This document shows positions 46,903 through 55,323 of a stretch of DNA of 64,000 nt, one piece after another (the stretch's first letter is position 1; every line of letters starts with the position of its first letter). This stretch comes from Solirubrobacterales bacterium (GTDB lineage: Bacteria; Actinomycetota; Thermoleophilia; Solirubrobacterales; 70-9): assembly GCA_021155855.1 (NCBI GenBank), contig JAJNAZ010000007.1, positions 1 to 64,000 on the forward strand. Reading direction: 5' to 3'. The translations under genes were made by a program, and so were the position numbers. Under the pieces are notes generated by a model. That model made no database searches. It had not been told where the DNA came from and was given only the letters and a program-made list of their open reading frames with translations.

Positions 46903-47913
46903 CTATCCGGTGCACGCCCCGAGGACGCCCTCGACGAGGATGCGCGGGTCACGGGGATGGCGAGGGCCCGGCTCGGTGGTTCGTTTTCGCAACTCGAGCT
47001 GCTTCGGGTCGGCCAGACGCCGCAGGCGTCCCGCGGCGATCAACTTTTCGTCCACGGCGCCCATCCGGCCGCCGAAGATCGTGTAGGCCGGCGTCCCCAG
47101 CGCGACGGCCTCGCGGTTCATGGTGCCGCCCCCGCTGACGACGAGGTCGGCGTAGGCAACCAGGCTCTGGGCATCGATCACGCGATCGGGGACGATGAGC
47201 GAATCGCCGGCACGCATTCGCGCGTCGCGGCGCTGATCCTCGCTGCGCGGGAGCACCACCGCGACCGTGCGCGGATCGGCGGCCAGTCGATCGAGCACCG
47301 CCTCATAGAGCCGGTTTCGCGAGCGGTACTCCGAGGTGTCGTCGGGTGGGCGGACGACGGCCAGGATCCGCTTGCGGTCGATCCCCAACCCGCTGAGCAC
47401 ATCCGGGTTGGGCTCGAAGTCGGACAGGTAGTAGTCCTCCTTGAGGCCGGGATAGCGGCAGAGGTTCGACGGCGATGCGCCGATCCGACTCAACCGATCG
47501 ACTGGGATCGCGTCCGGGACCAGCACCCGGCGCGCGGCTCTGAAGCTGATTCTGCGCTGCAAGCCGGCGAACTCGTAATCCTGCATCTGCACGGCCGGCA
47601 GGCGCAGGATCGCGCAGACGACGGCGAGGTCGACCGAGCCGTGGGCAAGCGCGAGGTCGAACCGTCGCCGGCGCGCCCAGAAACAGAGCCGCGCGCTGCG
47701 GCGCGCCAAGGCGCCGGCCTTCCCCACGGCCGAGGCTCCCCCGTGGCGGTCTATGACCTCGTGGGCGATCCCGAGCCGATCAAGCATCGCCTCGGTCTGG
47801 CCGAACCGGCGCGTGGTCACGAGCACCTCGTGCGCCGACGCCCGCAGCAAGGCAATGATCGGCCGTAGCACCAGAGGATGGGGCGGGGACGTCATGTCCA
47901 CCCAGATGCGCAT
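46903..47913 (-). CDS. DUF354-family glycosyltransferase-like protein
   Basis: A 336-residue cytosolic protein. MRIWVDMTSPPHPLVLRPII is the DUF354 N-terminus, and the C-terminal half shows DLVVSGGGTMNREAVALGTP, the sugar-nucleotide-binding style of GT-B folds related to UDP-GlcNAc 2-epimerase and MurG. DUF354 genes often occur in polysaccharide clusters, but their reaction is not established. It lies between two WecA-type genes (gaps of 7 and 14 bases), so a step on the lipid-linked sugar they make is plausible. The ATG at 47913 is the first that respects the upstream stop. Confidence 0.82.
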   Translation of the reverse strand: MRIWVDMTSPPHPLVLRPIIALLRASAHEVLVTTRRFGQTEAMLDRLGIAHEVIDRHGGASAVGKAGALARRSARLCFWARRRRFDLALAHGSVDLAVVCAILRLPAVQMQDYEFAGLQRRISFRAARRVLVPDAIPVDRLSRIGASPSNLCRYPGLKEDYYLSDFEPNPDVLSGLGIDRKRILAVVRPPDDTSEYRSRNRLYEAVLDRLAADPRTVAVVLPRSEDQRRDARMRAGDSLIVPDRVIDAQSLVAYADLVVSGGGTMNREAVALGTPAYTIFGGRMGAVDEKLIAAGRLRRLADPKQLELRKRTTEPGPRHPRDPRILVEGVLGACTG

Positions 47914-47920
47914 CGCTGTT

Positions 47921-49117
47921 CTAGCGGTGAGCGGTGAGCGCCCGCTCCAGAGGTTCCTCCCCGTCCTCCTCGGTGAGCTCCGAGGCGCCGTCGACGGGCG
48001 GAGCGAAGCGGCGAAGACCGAGCGCCTCGAGGTGTCGCGCCTTGATGATCTCAAGGTTGTAGACCATCCAGACCGAGGTCAGCAGCACCGCGAGCGCGCC
48101 CGCGGCGGCGATCGCCGCGTTGGAGACATCGATCTCACCACCCGGCCGCGGGGGCAGGAAGCGAAGCAGGAGCGCGTAGGCGGCGACCAGCCCTGCCCAG
48201 ACGTGCAGGTAGGCGGCGGTTCGGCGCTGCGAGTACCCGATTCGCATGAAGCGATGGTAGAAGTGGTTGTGATCGGCGCCCCAGGCCGGACGCCGGTATT
48301 TCAACCGCTTCAGGACTACGAATGAGGTGTCGAGAATGGGCACGGCGATCACCAGCATGGGCGCAACCAGGGCGATCGTCGCCGCGGTCTTGAGCACACC
48401 CTCGACCGAGACCGTCGCTAACAAGAACCCCAGCGCGAGCGCCCCGGAATCGCCCATGAAGATCTTCGCCGGGTGATAGTTGTGCCACAGGAAGGCGAGC
48501 GTGGCCGCGCAAATGATCCCGGCAAGCACGGCGGCATCGGCGCGACCCCAGGATGCCGCGAGGAGCGCGAAAGACGCGGACGCGATCGCCACGATGCCGG
48601 CGGCAAGCGAGTCCATCCCGTCGATTAGGTTGATCAGGTTCGCGACCAAGACGATCCAGAGAACCGTCAGCGGGTATCCGATCCAACCCACGTCGTGATC
48701 GCCAATCAGCGGCAGGGTGATGTGGCGGAAAGTGAGGTCCGCCCCGATCACGGGGATCAACGAGACCGCAACCACCGCCGCGAGCTTCGCCCAGGGGCTG
48801 ATTCCCCAGATGTCATCCGCCACGCCGACAACGGCGATCGCCCCGGTGCCGATCAGGATCGCCGGATACGGGCCCTCGAGGTCGATGACGAGGAGGGCCG
48901 AGATGATGATCCCGAGCACGATCGCGATCCCGCCGATGCGGGGGATCGCGTGCGTGTGGATGCGCGGGCGGTCGTCGCCGAGGTCGAGTCCGCCGATCCG
49001 CGGGGCCAGCCATCCGACCAGCGGAGTCAGCACGAGCACGATGGCGGCCGCACACACGAAGCCCCAGAGGAACGCTTCGTTGCTTGCCAGCGCGTCCACG
49101 GCATCCGTGAACGACAT
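47921..49117 (-). CDS. Second WecA/MraY-family phosphoglycosyltransferase
   Basis: A 398-residue paralogue of the enzyme encoded at 45599-46888, sharing VVGVADDIWGISPWAKL, NLINLIDGMDSLAAG, KIFMGDSGALALGFLL, the NHFYHRFMRIGYSQRRTAAY loop and the VYNLEIIK tail. About 11 membrane helices. It should start a second lipid-linked glycan or form an alternative first enzyme. ATG 49117 has TATAAC on the minus strand seven bases upstream (49130-49125), so it is probably leaderless and heads the three-gene run that ends before the atp operon. Confidence 0.9.
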   Translation of the reverse strand: MSFTDAVDALASNEAFLWGFVCAAAIVLVLTPLVGWLAPRIGGLDLGDDRPRIHTHAIPRIGGIAIVLGIIISALLVIDLEGPYPAILIGTGAIAVVGVADDIWGISPWAKLAAVVAVSLIPVIGADLTFRHITLPLIGDHDVGWIGYPLTVLWIVLVANLINLIDGMDSLAAGIVAIASASFALLAASWGRADAAVLAGIICAATLAFLWHNYHPAKIFMGDSGALALGFLLATVSVEGVLKTAATIALVAPMLVIAVPILDTSFVVLKRLKYRRPAWGADHNHFYHRFMRIGYSQRRTAAYLHVWAGLVAAYALLLRFLPPRPGGEIDVSNAAIAAAGALAVLLTSVWMVYNLEIIKARHLEALGLRRFAPPVDGASELTEEDGEEPLERALTAHR

Positions 49118-49186
49118 GCGGGTGGTTATACAGCACGCGCGGGACCGTTCGGGCGGCACGGCGCACGGCGGGCTACTATCCGCAGC
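49118..49186. promoter_or_regulatory. Divergent promoter of the polysaccharide locus
   Basis: In 69 bases, TATAAC on the minus strand (49130-49125) lies seven bases before ATG 49117 and TACTAT on the plus strand (49174-49179) lies seven bases before TTG 49187. Both genes lack ribosome binding sites. The two -10 boxes are 43 bases apart, so shared regulation is likely. Confidence 0.55.
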
Positions 49187-50494
49187 TTGACCCAGGCTCT
49201 GCGACCGGCCGCGGTCTTTGAGGACCGCATTGCGACCCGCGAGGCAACGCTCGGGGTCGTCGGCCTCGGATACGCGGGGCTGCCGCTCGCGGTCGCCCAA
49301 GCGGAGGCCGGCTTCGACGTAGTCGGCATCGACCTCGACGAAGCCCGGGTTGACGCGGTGAGCGAGCGTCGCTCGTACCTGATCGACGTGCCGGCACAAC
49401 GGTACGACGAACTCGACGGGCGCCTGCGGGCGACCAGCGACTACTCGGCGGTCGCCGAGCTCGACGCGGTGACGATCTGCGTCCCGACACCGCTGTCGAA
49501 GACCCGCACGCCCGATATCTCCCACGTCGTCTCCGCGGCCGAGGCCGTGGCCGAGAATCTGCGCCCAGATCAGCTCGTCGTGCTGCAGTCGACAACCTAC
49601 CCCGGCACCACCGAGGAGATCGTGCTGCCGATCCTCGAGCGCACCGGGAAGGTGGTGGGAGAGGGCGTTTTCTTGGGCTACGCGCCCGAGCGGGTCGATC
49701 CCGGTAACGCCACATACAACCTCCGCAACACGCCGAAGCTGGTCGCGGGCGTGACCGACGAGTGCCTCAAGCGCACCGAGCTCCTCTTCCGCCAGTTCGT
49801 CGAAACGGTGATTCCGGTGAGTCGACCGATGGTCGCCGAGACCGCGAAGCTGCATGAGAACACGTTTCGCTCGGTCAACATCGCGCTGGCCAATGAGCTG
49901 GCATTGATGTGCGACCGGCTCGGAATCTCGGTCTGGGAGGTGATCGACGCCGCGGCCACGAAGCCGTTCGGATTTTTGTCCCACTACCCCGGCCCCGGCC
50001 TCGGCGGAGACTGCATCCCCGTCGTGCCTCACTTCCTCGCCTGGCGCCTGCGCGAGTACGGGTACTCGGCGCAGCTCATCGACGCCGCCCACGAGATCAA
50101 CGCGCAGATGCCGATCTACGTCGTGCAGAAGATTGCCGACGCGCTCAACGACTCCGGCCTGCCGATCAAGGGCTCGCGGCTTCTGCTGCTCGGCATGGCC
50201 TACAAGCCCGACGTCCACGATACGCGCGAGTCCCCGAGCCTCGAGGTGATGCGACAGCTGATCGCACGCGGCGGCGACGTCCGCTATTGCGACCCGTGGG
50301 TCCAGGAGGTGGAGCTCGAGGGCACCCGCCACCGCGGCGTCGAGTGGTCAGCGGCGGTCGTGGCGGACGCCGACTGCGTCGTCGTGCTCACGGCTCACCG
50401 CCGCTTCCTCGACGAACCACATTGGCGTGACGCGAAGCTGATCGTCGACACCCGCAACGTGGCGCCCCCGGCACCCAATCTCACGCAGCTTTAG
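49187..50494 (+). CDS. UDP-N-acetyl-hexosamine 6-dehydrogenase (WbpA/WecC-like)
   Basis: A 435-residue nucleotide-sugar dehydrogenase. LGVVGLGYAGLPLAVAQAEA binds NAD; LQSTTYPGTTEEIVLPIL, GYAPERVDPGN and AETAKLHENTFRSVNIALAN are specific for the UDP-GlcNAc/UDP-ManNAc dehydrogenase branch; the catalytic Cys is in GLGGDCIPV; the C-terminal domain contains LGMAYKPDVHDTRESP. It makes a UDP-HexNAc-uronic acid. The only start ahead of the Rossmann fold is TTG 49187, seven bases after a TACTAT box. It leads a four-gene plus-strand run. Confidence 0.88.
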   Translation: MTQALRPAAVFEDRIATREATLGVVGLGYAGLPLAVAQAEAGFDVVGIDLDEARVDAVSERRSYLIDVPAQRYDELDGRLRATSDYSAVAELDAVTICVPTPLSKTRTPDISHVVSAAEAVAENLRPDQLVVLQSTTYPGTTEEIVLPILERTGKVVGEGVFLGYAPERVDPGNATYNLRNTPKLVAGVTDECLKRTELLFRQFVETVIPVSRPMVAETAKLHENTFRSVNIALANELALMCDRLGISVWEVIDAAATKPFGFLSHYPGPGLGGDCIPVVPHFLAWRLREYGYSAQLIDAAHEINAQMPIYVVQKIADALNDSGLPIKGSRLLLLGMAYKPDVHDTRESPSLEVMRQLIARGGDVRYCDPWVQEVELEGTRHRGVEWSAAVVADADCVVVLTAHRRFLDEPHWRDAKLIVDTRNVAPPAPNLTQL

Positions 50495-50495
50495 T

Positions 50496-51347
50496 TTGGC
50501 ATCCCTGCTCGTCCTCGGTGCCGGGTATCTCGGCGCGGCTCTCGCCGAGGCGGCCCTCGACGAGGGCGACCAGGTAACTCTCGCGGACAACTGGTACGCG
50601 ACCGAGCGCGATCAGCTCCTGCCCCTCGAACGCCGCGGCGCCCGGGTCGAGAACGCCGACATCCGCGAGCGCGATGCGATGCGCCGGCTGCTCTCCGACG
50701 GCCACGACCGCGTCTACCTGCTCGCGGCCCAGGCGAGCCGGCCACTCGCCTTCGCCGACCCCGATTACACGGAGCAGACGAACCTCGTCGGGCCGCGCGT
50801 CGTAGCCGAGGAGCTGGGAGCCGGTGCGGGCACGGCGCTCGTCTTCGCCAGCTCCCTGCGCGTCTACGGACCGGCGCCGGCCGGCGACGTCGGACCCGAC
50901 CACGGATACGGCTCCCAGGGCGATCTCGCCCACCTGTCGAAACTCTATGCCGAGATGCTGTTGCGCATGCATGCCGCGCAGGCCGGATTCGACCTCGCGA
51001 TCCTGCGCCTCGGAATCGCCTACGGCCCGAGCCCGGTGGAGCACTCGCGGCCCGAGTCGCAAACGGTGGTCGACAAGTTCCGTCGCCTGGCCGCATCGGG
51101 ATCGCCCCTGCCACTCGATCGCGGCGGGGAGGCAACGATCGGAGTCGTGCACGTCTCCGACGCTGCTCGCATTCTTCGCGCGGCGCCGACGGAAAGGGGC
51201 ATTTCGGTTGCCAACGTCGCTGCGGAATCGACGACGGTCGCAGCGGTGGCGGCCATGGCCGAGGGCCGCGAGCCGGCCGCAGGGCCGGCATGCCGCTTCG
51301 TGACCCCGTTCGATTACAGGCACCGGCTCGCCGACTACCTAGGATGA
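50496..51347 (+). CDS. NAD-dependent epimerase/dehydratase-like SDR lacking the catalytic tyrosine
   Basis: A 283-residue extended SDR. The nucleotide loop is LGAGYLG (Gly8, 10, 13), the wedge strand VYLLAAQASRP and the Ser strand VFASSLRVYG are present, but where YxxxK is expected the protein has AHLSK (Ala145, Lys149), so the catalytic Tyr is replaced by Ala. The overall shape is still epimerase-like (LRLGIAYGPSP, GVVHVSDAARI). TTG 50496 starts two bases after the dehydrogenase stop. It may be a non-redox or partner subunit, or use another residue; substrate unknown, presumably a UDP-sugar. Confidence 0.78.
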   Translation: MASLLVLGAGYLGAALAEAALDEGDQVTLADNWYATERDQLLPLERRGARVENADIRERDAMRRLLSDGHDRVYLLAAQASRPLAFADPDYTEQTNLVGPRVVAEELGAGAGTALVFASSLRVYGPAPAGDVGPDHGYGSQGDLAHLSKLYAEMLLRMHAAQAGFDLAILRLGIAYGPSPVEHSRPESQTVVDKFRRLAASGSPLPLDRGGEATIGVVHVSDAARILRAAPTERGISVANVAAESTTVAAVAAMAEGREPAAGPACRFVTPFDYRHRLADYLG

Positions 51348-51378
51348 GGGTCCGAGGCCGCGGACCGCAGCGAGATCG

Positions 51379-52263
51379 ATGAGACTCGTCGTCACAGGCG
51401 CGACCGGTTTTTTGGGTTGGCGCGCGGCGACCCTGCTCGCTGAAGCGGGACACGACGTCCTCGCCGTCGCCAAGCCGCGCGGCGCGAAACGCGTGCACGC
51501 CACCGACCTGGTCACAACCGAGCTCGATGCCGGCGCCCCCGCGGCACGCGACCTGATCTCCGGCCGCGACGCCATCCTTCACTTCGCAGGAATTCCCGAT
51601 CCCGCCCGTGCCCGGGCCGATCCCGCGCAGGCCGTGCGCGAGAACGTGGGCACGACCTTGAATCTGCTCGCTGGGTGCCTCGAGCACGGTGCGGCACTGC
51701 TGTACCCGTCCACCGTGAGGGCCGCTGTCGAGCCGCCCCCGGACGTCTATGCCCTCTCCAAGTGGCTCGGCGAACAGGTGTGTCGCGAGCACCCGGCGCC
51801 GGCGACCGTGATGCGCATCAGCTCCGCATACGGGCCTGGTCAGGTCGCCTGGGAGGGGGCGACGGGCGCGATTGCGGCCTTCACGGCCCGCGCGCTGGAG
51901 GGCGCCCCGATCGTGATCGAAGGCGATCCCGACCGCACGCGAGACTTCGTCTACGTCGACGATGTCGTCGCCGCGCTGGAAGCGTTCATTAGCGCGGGTC
52001 GATGGAACCAGACGATCACGCTCGCGAGCGGGGTCGCCACCTCGCTGCGGCAGGCGGCCGAGCTCGTGCGCGAGGCGACCGGCTCGGAGTCCGAGATCCA
52101 AACGCGGGCCGGAGAGCTGGCCGAGGGGGAGGACATCAGCTACCCGGTCGCACCCACGGCCCTAGAGCTAGGCTTTCGATCGCGCCCGCTCGCCGAGGGC
52201 ATCGCCTCGTATGTCGCCTGGATCCAACCCCATCCCGCTGCTCAAGGCCGCGCCCGAGCCTGA
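51379..52263 (+). CDS. NAD-dependent nucleotide-sugar epimerase (extended SDR)
   Basis: A 294-residue extended SDR. TGATGFLGWRAATLL binds NAD, AILHFAGI and LLYPSTVRA are the core strands, and YALSKWLGE supplies the catalytic YxxxK missing in the preceding paralogue. DFVYVDDVVAALEAF and the downstream region fit UDP-glucose/UDP-GlcNAc epimerases and dehydratases. The 3' end overlaps the TIM-barrel/CapD fusion gene by 53 bases, so translation is linked. The exact sugar is not deducible. Confidence 0.87.
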   Translation: MRLVVTGATGFLGWRAATLLAEAGHDVLAVAKPRGAKRVHATDLVTTELDAGAPAARDLISGRDAILHFAGIPDPARARADPAQAVRENVGTTLNLLAGCLEHGAALLYPSTVRAAVEPPPDVYALSKWLGEQVCREHPAPATVMRISSAYGPGQVAWEGATGAIAAFTARALEGAPIVIEGDPDRTRDFVYVDDVVAALEAFISAGRWNQTITLASGVATSLRQAAELVREATGSESEIQTRAGELAEGEDISYPVAPTALELGFRSRPLAEGIASYVAWIQPHPAAQGRARA

Positions 52264-54223
52264 GCAGATCGCCGACCGGCTGGCTGGAGGCCCCCCGCAG
52301 GGGCTCGAGCTCTGCCTCGCGGGCGATCACATTGCCGACGAGGATTCGCTGCGCCGCGCAATTCGGGCATGCGATGGTCTCAGCAAGCAAGGCCTGAAGC
52401 TCACAGCCGAGGCCCCGGTGAGTTGGCCGAGTGGCGCTTTCGTGCGCGTCGATCGGCTCGATACCGAGGCAGAGTCGGGGATCGAACGGAGCGCCGAGTT
52501 CGCGCGGGCCATCGGATCGCCGGTTCTCACCATTCATTTGTTCATCCCGCTCGACCCGGCGGAGTTTCGAGTCGCCGGCCCGGTGGACCGCGAATCGGTC
52601 GAGCGCTTCCTGCGCTTTTACGTCGAGGCCTGCACCAGTCGGGGCATCACGCCGCTGATCGAGAACGTCCCCCCGGTGCTCCGCATGCGCACGGGCGGTA
52701 TCTACCTCTCCCAGGTCGGGGGTCACTGGCGTGACCTGAACGAGTGGCGCGGACGGATTCCGGAGCTCGCGTTCACGCTGGATACCTCCCACGCCGCCCT
52801 TTTCCGTTCGTTCGCCAGGGCGTATCCGGCGCTCTTTAAGGTCGAGTGCCCGGAGGAGCTCGCGCTCGAGCGCTACGTCGCCGAGCTCGGCGCGGCGACC
52901 CGGGTGGCACACGTATCGAATGCCCGCGGTCTGCTCGGCGAGGGCCTTCCCTACGGAGCGGGAGAGCTCGACCTCGACCCTATCGTCAGGCGCCTCGGTG
53001 AGCTCGTCCCCTACATCGTCGCCGAGATCAACGAGCCCGACCCGGCTCGCTCGGTGGAGATGAAGGAGGGGTACGCGGCGATCGAGTCCGCTCTGGCAGC
53101 GGAGCACAACCCGGCGCCTTTAGCTCGGCAACCGACGCTCGGCGCCCGCGACCGGTTCGACTGGCAGGCGGTGCTGCGACGACGGGACCCGGTCCCATCG
53201 ATGCTCGAGCTCGAACAGCTCTTCGGCGGGCGGCGCGTACTGATCACAGGGGGCGGCGGCTCGATCGGCCGAGCGCTTGCCACCTTCTTGCTCGGCTTCC
53301 GACCGGAGCGCATCGTGCTCCTGGACGCGCACGAGCCGTCGCTCGCAACCGACCGCCGCGCTCGTGATCCCGCCGACCTCGAACGCGTCTCGCACCTGCT
53401 TGGCGACGTGCGCAATGGGGAGCGACTCGAGTCCACGCTTGCCGCCGAGAAACCCGAGGTCGTCTTTCACCTCGCCGCGTACAAGCACGTCGACTGGGCC
53501 GAGCGGTTCCCGGCGGAGTTCGTCGACACCAACCTGCGAGGGAGCTGGAACGTGCTGCGAGCCGCTGAGGCAAGCGCGGTTCAGACGGTGGTCGTGGCCT
53601 CGACCGACAAGGCGGCGCTGGCAGGCAGCCTCTATGCCCGCACCAAACGCTTGATGGAGCAGCTCACCGCCGACGCCGGGGACGGGCGACTCGCGGTGCG
53701 CTTCGTCAACGTGCTCGCCAGCGCCGGCAGCGCCTCGGAGCTTTTCTTGCGCCAAGCCCGCGGCGGGGTCCCGCTCACGATCACCGACGCGGGCATGGTC
53801 CGCTACTGGATCACGATGGGTCATGCGACTTGCCTTGCGGCACACGCGGCACTCCTGGCCACGGCCGGCAAGGGGCTCGCGGCTCCGGCAGACCCGGTCA
53901 TGATGACGGTCGGCGAGCTGGCCGCGCGAATCTGGCGCGAGTGCGGGCGCGATGGTACGCCGGAGATCACCGCGATCGGCATTCGCGGCGGGGAGACGAT
54001 GACCGAGGTATTGACCGGCCCCGGCGAGCACCTGACCGATGAAGCTCAAGCTCACCAGGGGGTGGCCGCCATCTCGGGCGGGCCTGGAAGATCTTGCGCC
54101 GCCTGGGTCGCCGAGCGACTCAAGGAGCGAGGCGTACGCACGCGGGACGCTAACGCGGTGTGGCTCGAGGCGCTCGGCCGTCCCGACTTGCTCGAGGCCC
54201 AGACGGTGTCGAACTCGGCTTAG
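52211..54223 (+). CDS. Fusion of a xylose-isomerase-like TIM barrel with a CapD-type nucleotide-sugar SDR
   Basis: A 670-residue two-domain protein. Residues about 15-300 form an AP-endonuclease-2/sugar-isomerase-type TIM barrel with its metal-site residues in place: Glu151 (IENVPP), Asp191 and His194 (LDTSHA), His234 (AHVSNARG) and Glu272 (AEINEPD). Residues about 335-650 form a CapD/FlaA1-type polysaccharide-biosynthesis SDR with ITGGGGSIGRAL (346-356), HLAAYKHVDWAE, ASTDKAAL and YARTK (Tyr475, Lys479), plus the late GGETMTEVL. CapD enzymes are UDP-HexNAc 4,6-dehydratases or epimerases. I know no standard name for the fusion. No membrane helices precede the CapD part. It ends by overlapping the convergent GT4 gene by four bases. 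Confidence 0.8.
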   Translation: MSPGSNPIPLLKAAPEPEQIADRLAGGPPQGLELCLAGDHIADEDSLRRAIRACDGLSKQGLKLTAEAPVSWPSGAFVRVDRLDTEAESGIERSAEFARAIGSPVLTIHLFIPLDPAEFRVAGPVDRESVERFLRFYVEACTSRGITPLIENVPPVLRMRTGGIYLSQVGGHWRDLNEWRGRIPELAFTLDTSHAALFRSFARAYPALFKVECPEELALERYVAELGAATRVAHVSNARGLLGEGLPYGAGELDLDPIVRRLGELVPYIVAEINEPDPARSVEMKEGYAAIESALAAEHNPAPLARQPTLGARDRFDWQAVLRRRDPVPSMLELEQLFGGRRVLITGGGGSIGRALATFLLGFRPERIVLLDAHEPSLATDRRARDPADLERVSHLLGDVRNGERLESTLAAEKPEVVFHLAAYKHVDWAERFPAEFVDTNLRGSWNVLRAAEASAVQTVVVASTDKAALAGSLYARTKRLMEQLTADAGDGRLAVRFVNVLASAGSASELFLRQARGGVPLTITDAGMVRYWITMGHATCLAAHAALLATAGKGLAAPADPVMMTVGELAARIWRECGRDGTPEITAIGIRGGETMTEVLTGPGEHLTDEAQAHQGVAAISGGPGRSCAAWVAERLKERGVRTRDANAVWLEALGRPDLLEAQTVSNSA

Positions 54224-55248
54224 CGCCGCTCGGCGATCGCCCGTTCGAGCACGGCTGCCATGCGCGCGGCCTGGCGGCGGACGTCATGCTCGGCTGCCGC
54301 CTTGCGCGCGGCTGGATTGGGCGCCGGCAGCGTCGCGGCGCGCTCCAGGGCCGCGGCGAGGCCGGCCGTGTCGTTGGGATCGGCAAGCACGCCAGTTTCC
54401 GGGGTAACGAACTCGGGCGGCCCGCCGACGGTGGTGGCGACGACGCTTCGCTCCATCGCCATCCCCTCGAGCGTCGCTTGGCCGAAGGGCTCGATCTGCG
54501 ACGGCTGACAGAGGACGTCGCAGGCGGCGATCCAGCGCGGGACCTCGGCCTGCGGGATGCGGCCGGTGATCCGCACCCCGGTGCGGCCCTCGAGCTCGGG
54601 GCGCAGGGGACCGTCGCCGACGAAAGTGAGCCGGCCCCGGCCGAGGCGCGCGAACGCGACGGCGAGCCGAACGACGTTCTTGCGCTCGATCAGCGAGCCG
54701 ACGCACAAAAACGCCGGGCCCTCACCCTCCCAGCCGAGCTCGCGGCGTGCCGCGGCGGCAGGTCGTGGGGCGAACGCGTCCAGGTCGACCCCGCAGTCGG
54801 CGATCGTGAGCTTCGACCGCGCCGCCGGGATCCGCTCGGCGAGACGGTCGGCAAGCCATTGCGAGTTGGCGATCACCGCGGCCGACCGGCACAGCACCGA
54901 ACGGGTCGCGAGCGTCACGCCGCGAACGCGGCCGAGGTTGGCGACGTCCTGACCGTGGGCCATGACCACCAACGGCTTCCGAGCGGCTCTTGCCGCGATT
55001 GCGCCGGCGGCGCCGGTGGGAAAGAGAAAGTGCGCGAAGATGACGTCGGGGCGCGCGCGCCGCGCTCTGGCCGCGGCGTCGCGGGCCAGGCGGGCATACT
55101 CCGAGCGGGGCCCGCCTCGGCGGCTGATCGCGACGACCTCGACCTCGTTTCCGAGTTCCTCCAACTCCCGAGCCAGCGGCACCAAGAAGCTGCCGAGGTC
55201 GGGGTGCGCGGGGCTCGGCCACATCTGGGTGACGAGCAGGATCCGCAC
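54220..55248 (-). CDS. GT4-family glycosyltransferase
   Basis: A 342-residue GT-B enzyme. The N-terminal half starts RILLVTQMWPSPAHPDLGSF with a glycine-containing acceptor loop and DVIFAHFLFPTGAAG; the C-terminal half has FLCVGSLIERKNV, LTFVGDGPLRPEL, GRIPQAEVPRWIAACDVLCQ and the retaining-enzyme motif EPFGQATLEGMAMERSVVAT. It adds a sugar to a growing lipid-linked glycan at the cytoplasmic face. GTG 55248 is preferred because TAAGTT (minus strand, 55261-55256) is seven bases upstream and the family starts at this strand; ATG 55311 would add 21 residues. Confidence 0.88.
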   Translation of the reverse strand: MRILLVTQMWPSPAHPDLGSFLVPLARELEELGNEVEVVAISRRGGPRSEYARLARDAAARARRARPDVIFAHFLFPTGAAGAIAARAARKPLVVMAHGQDVANLGRVRGVTLATRSVLCRSAAVIANSQWLADRLAERIPAARSKLTIADCGVDLDAFAPRPAAAARRELGWEGEGPAFLCVGSLIERKNVVRLAVAFARLGRGRLTFVGDGPLRPELEGRTGVRITGRIPQAEVPRWIAACDVLCQPSQIEPFGQATLEGMAMERSVVATTVGGPPEFVTPETGVLADPNDTAGLAAALERAATLPAPNPAARKAAAEHDVRRQAARMAAVLERAIAERR

Positions 55249-55323
55249 TCGGCGAAACTTACGCGGCGGCGCTAGGTTAGGACGAGCGGGGGCAAATTCG
55301 AGCTCCGACATAGGGAGGTATCC

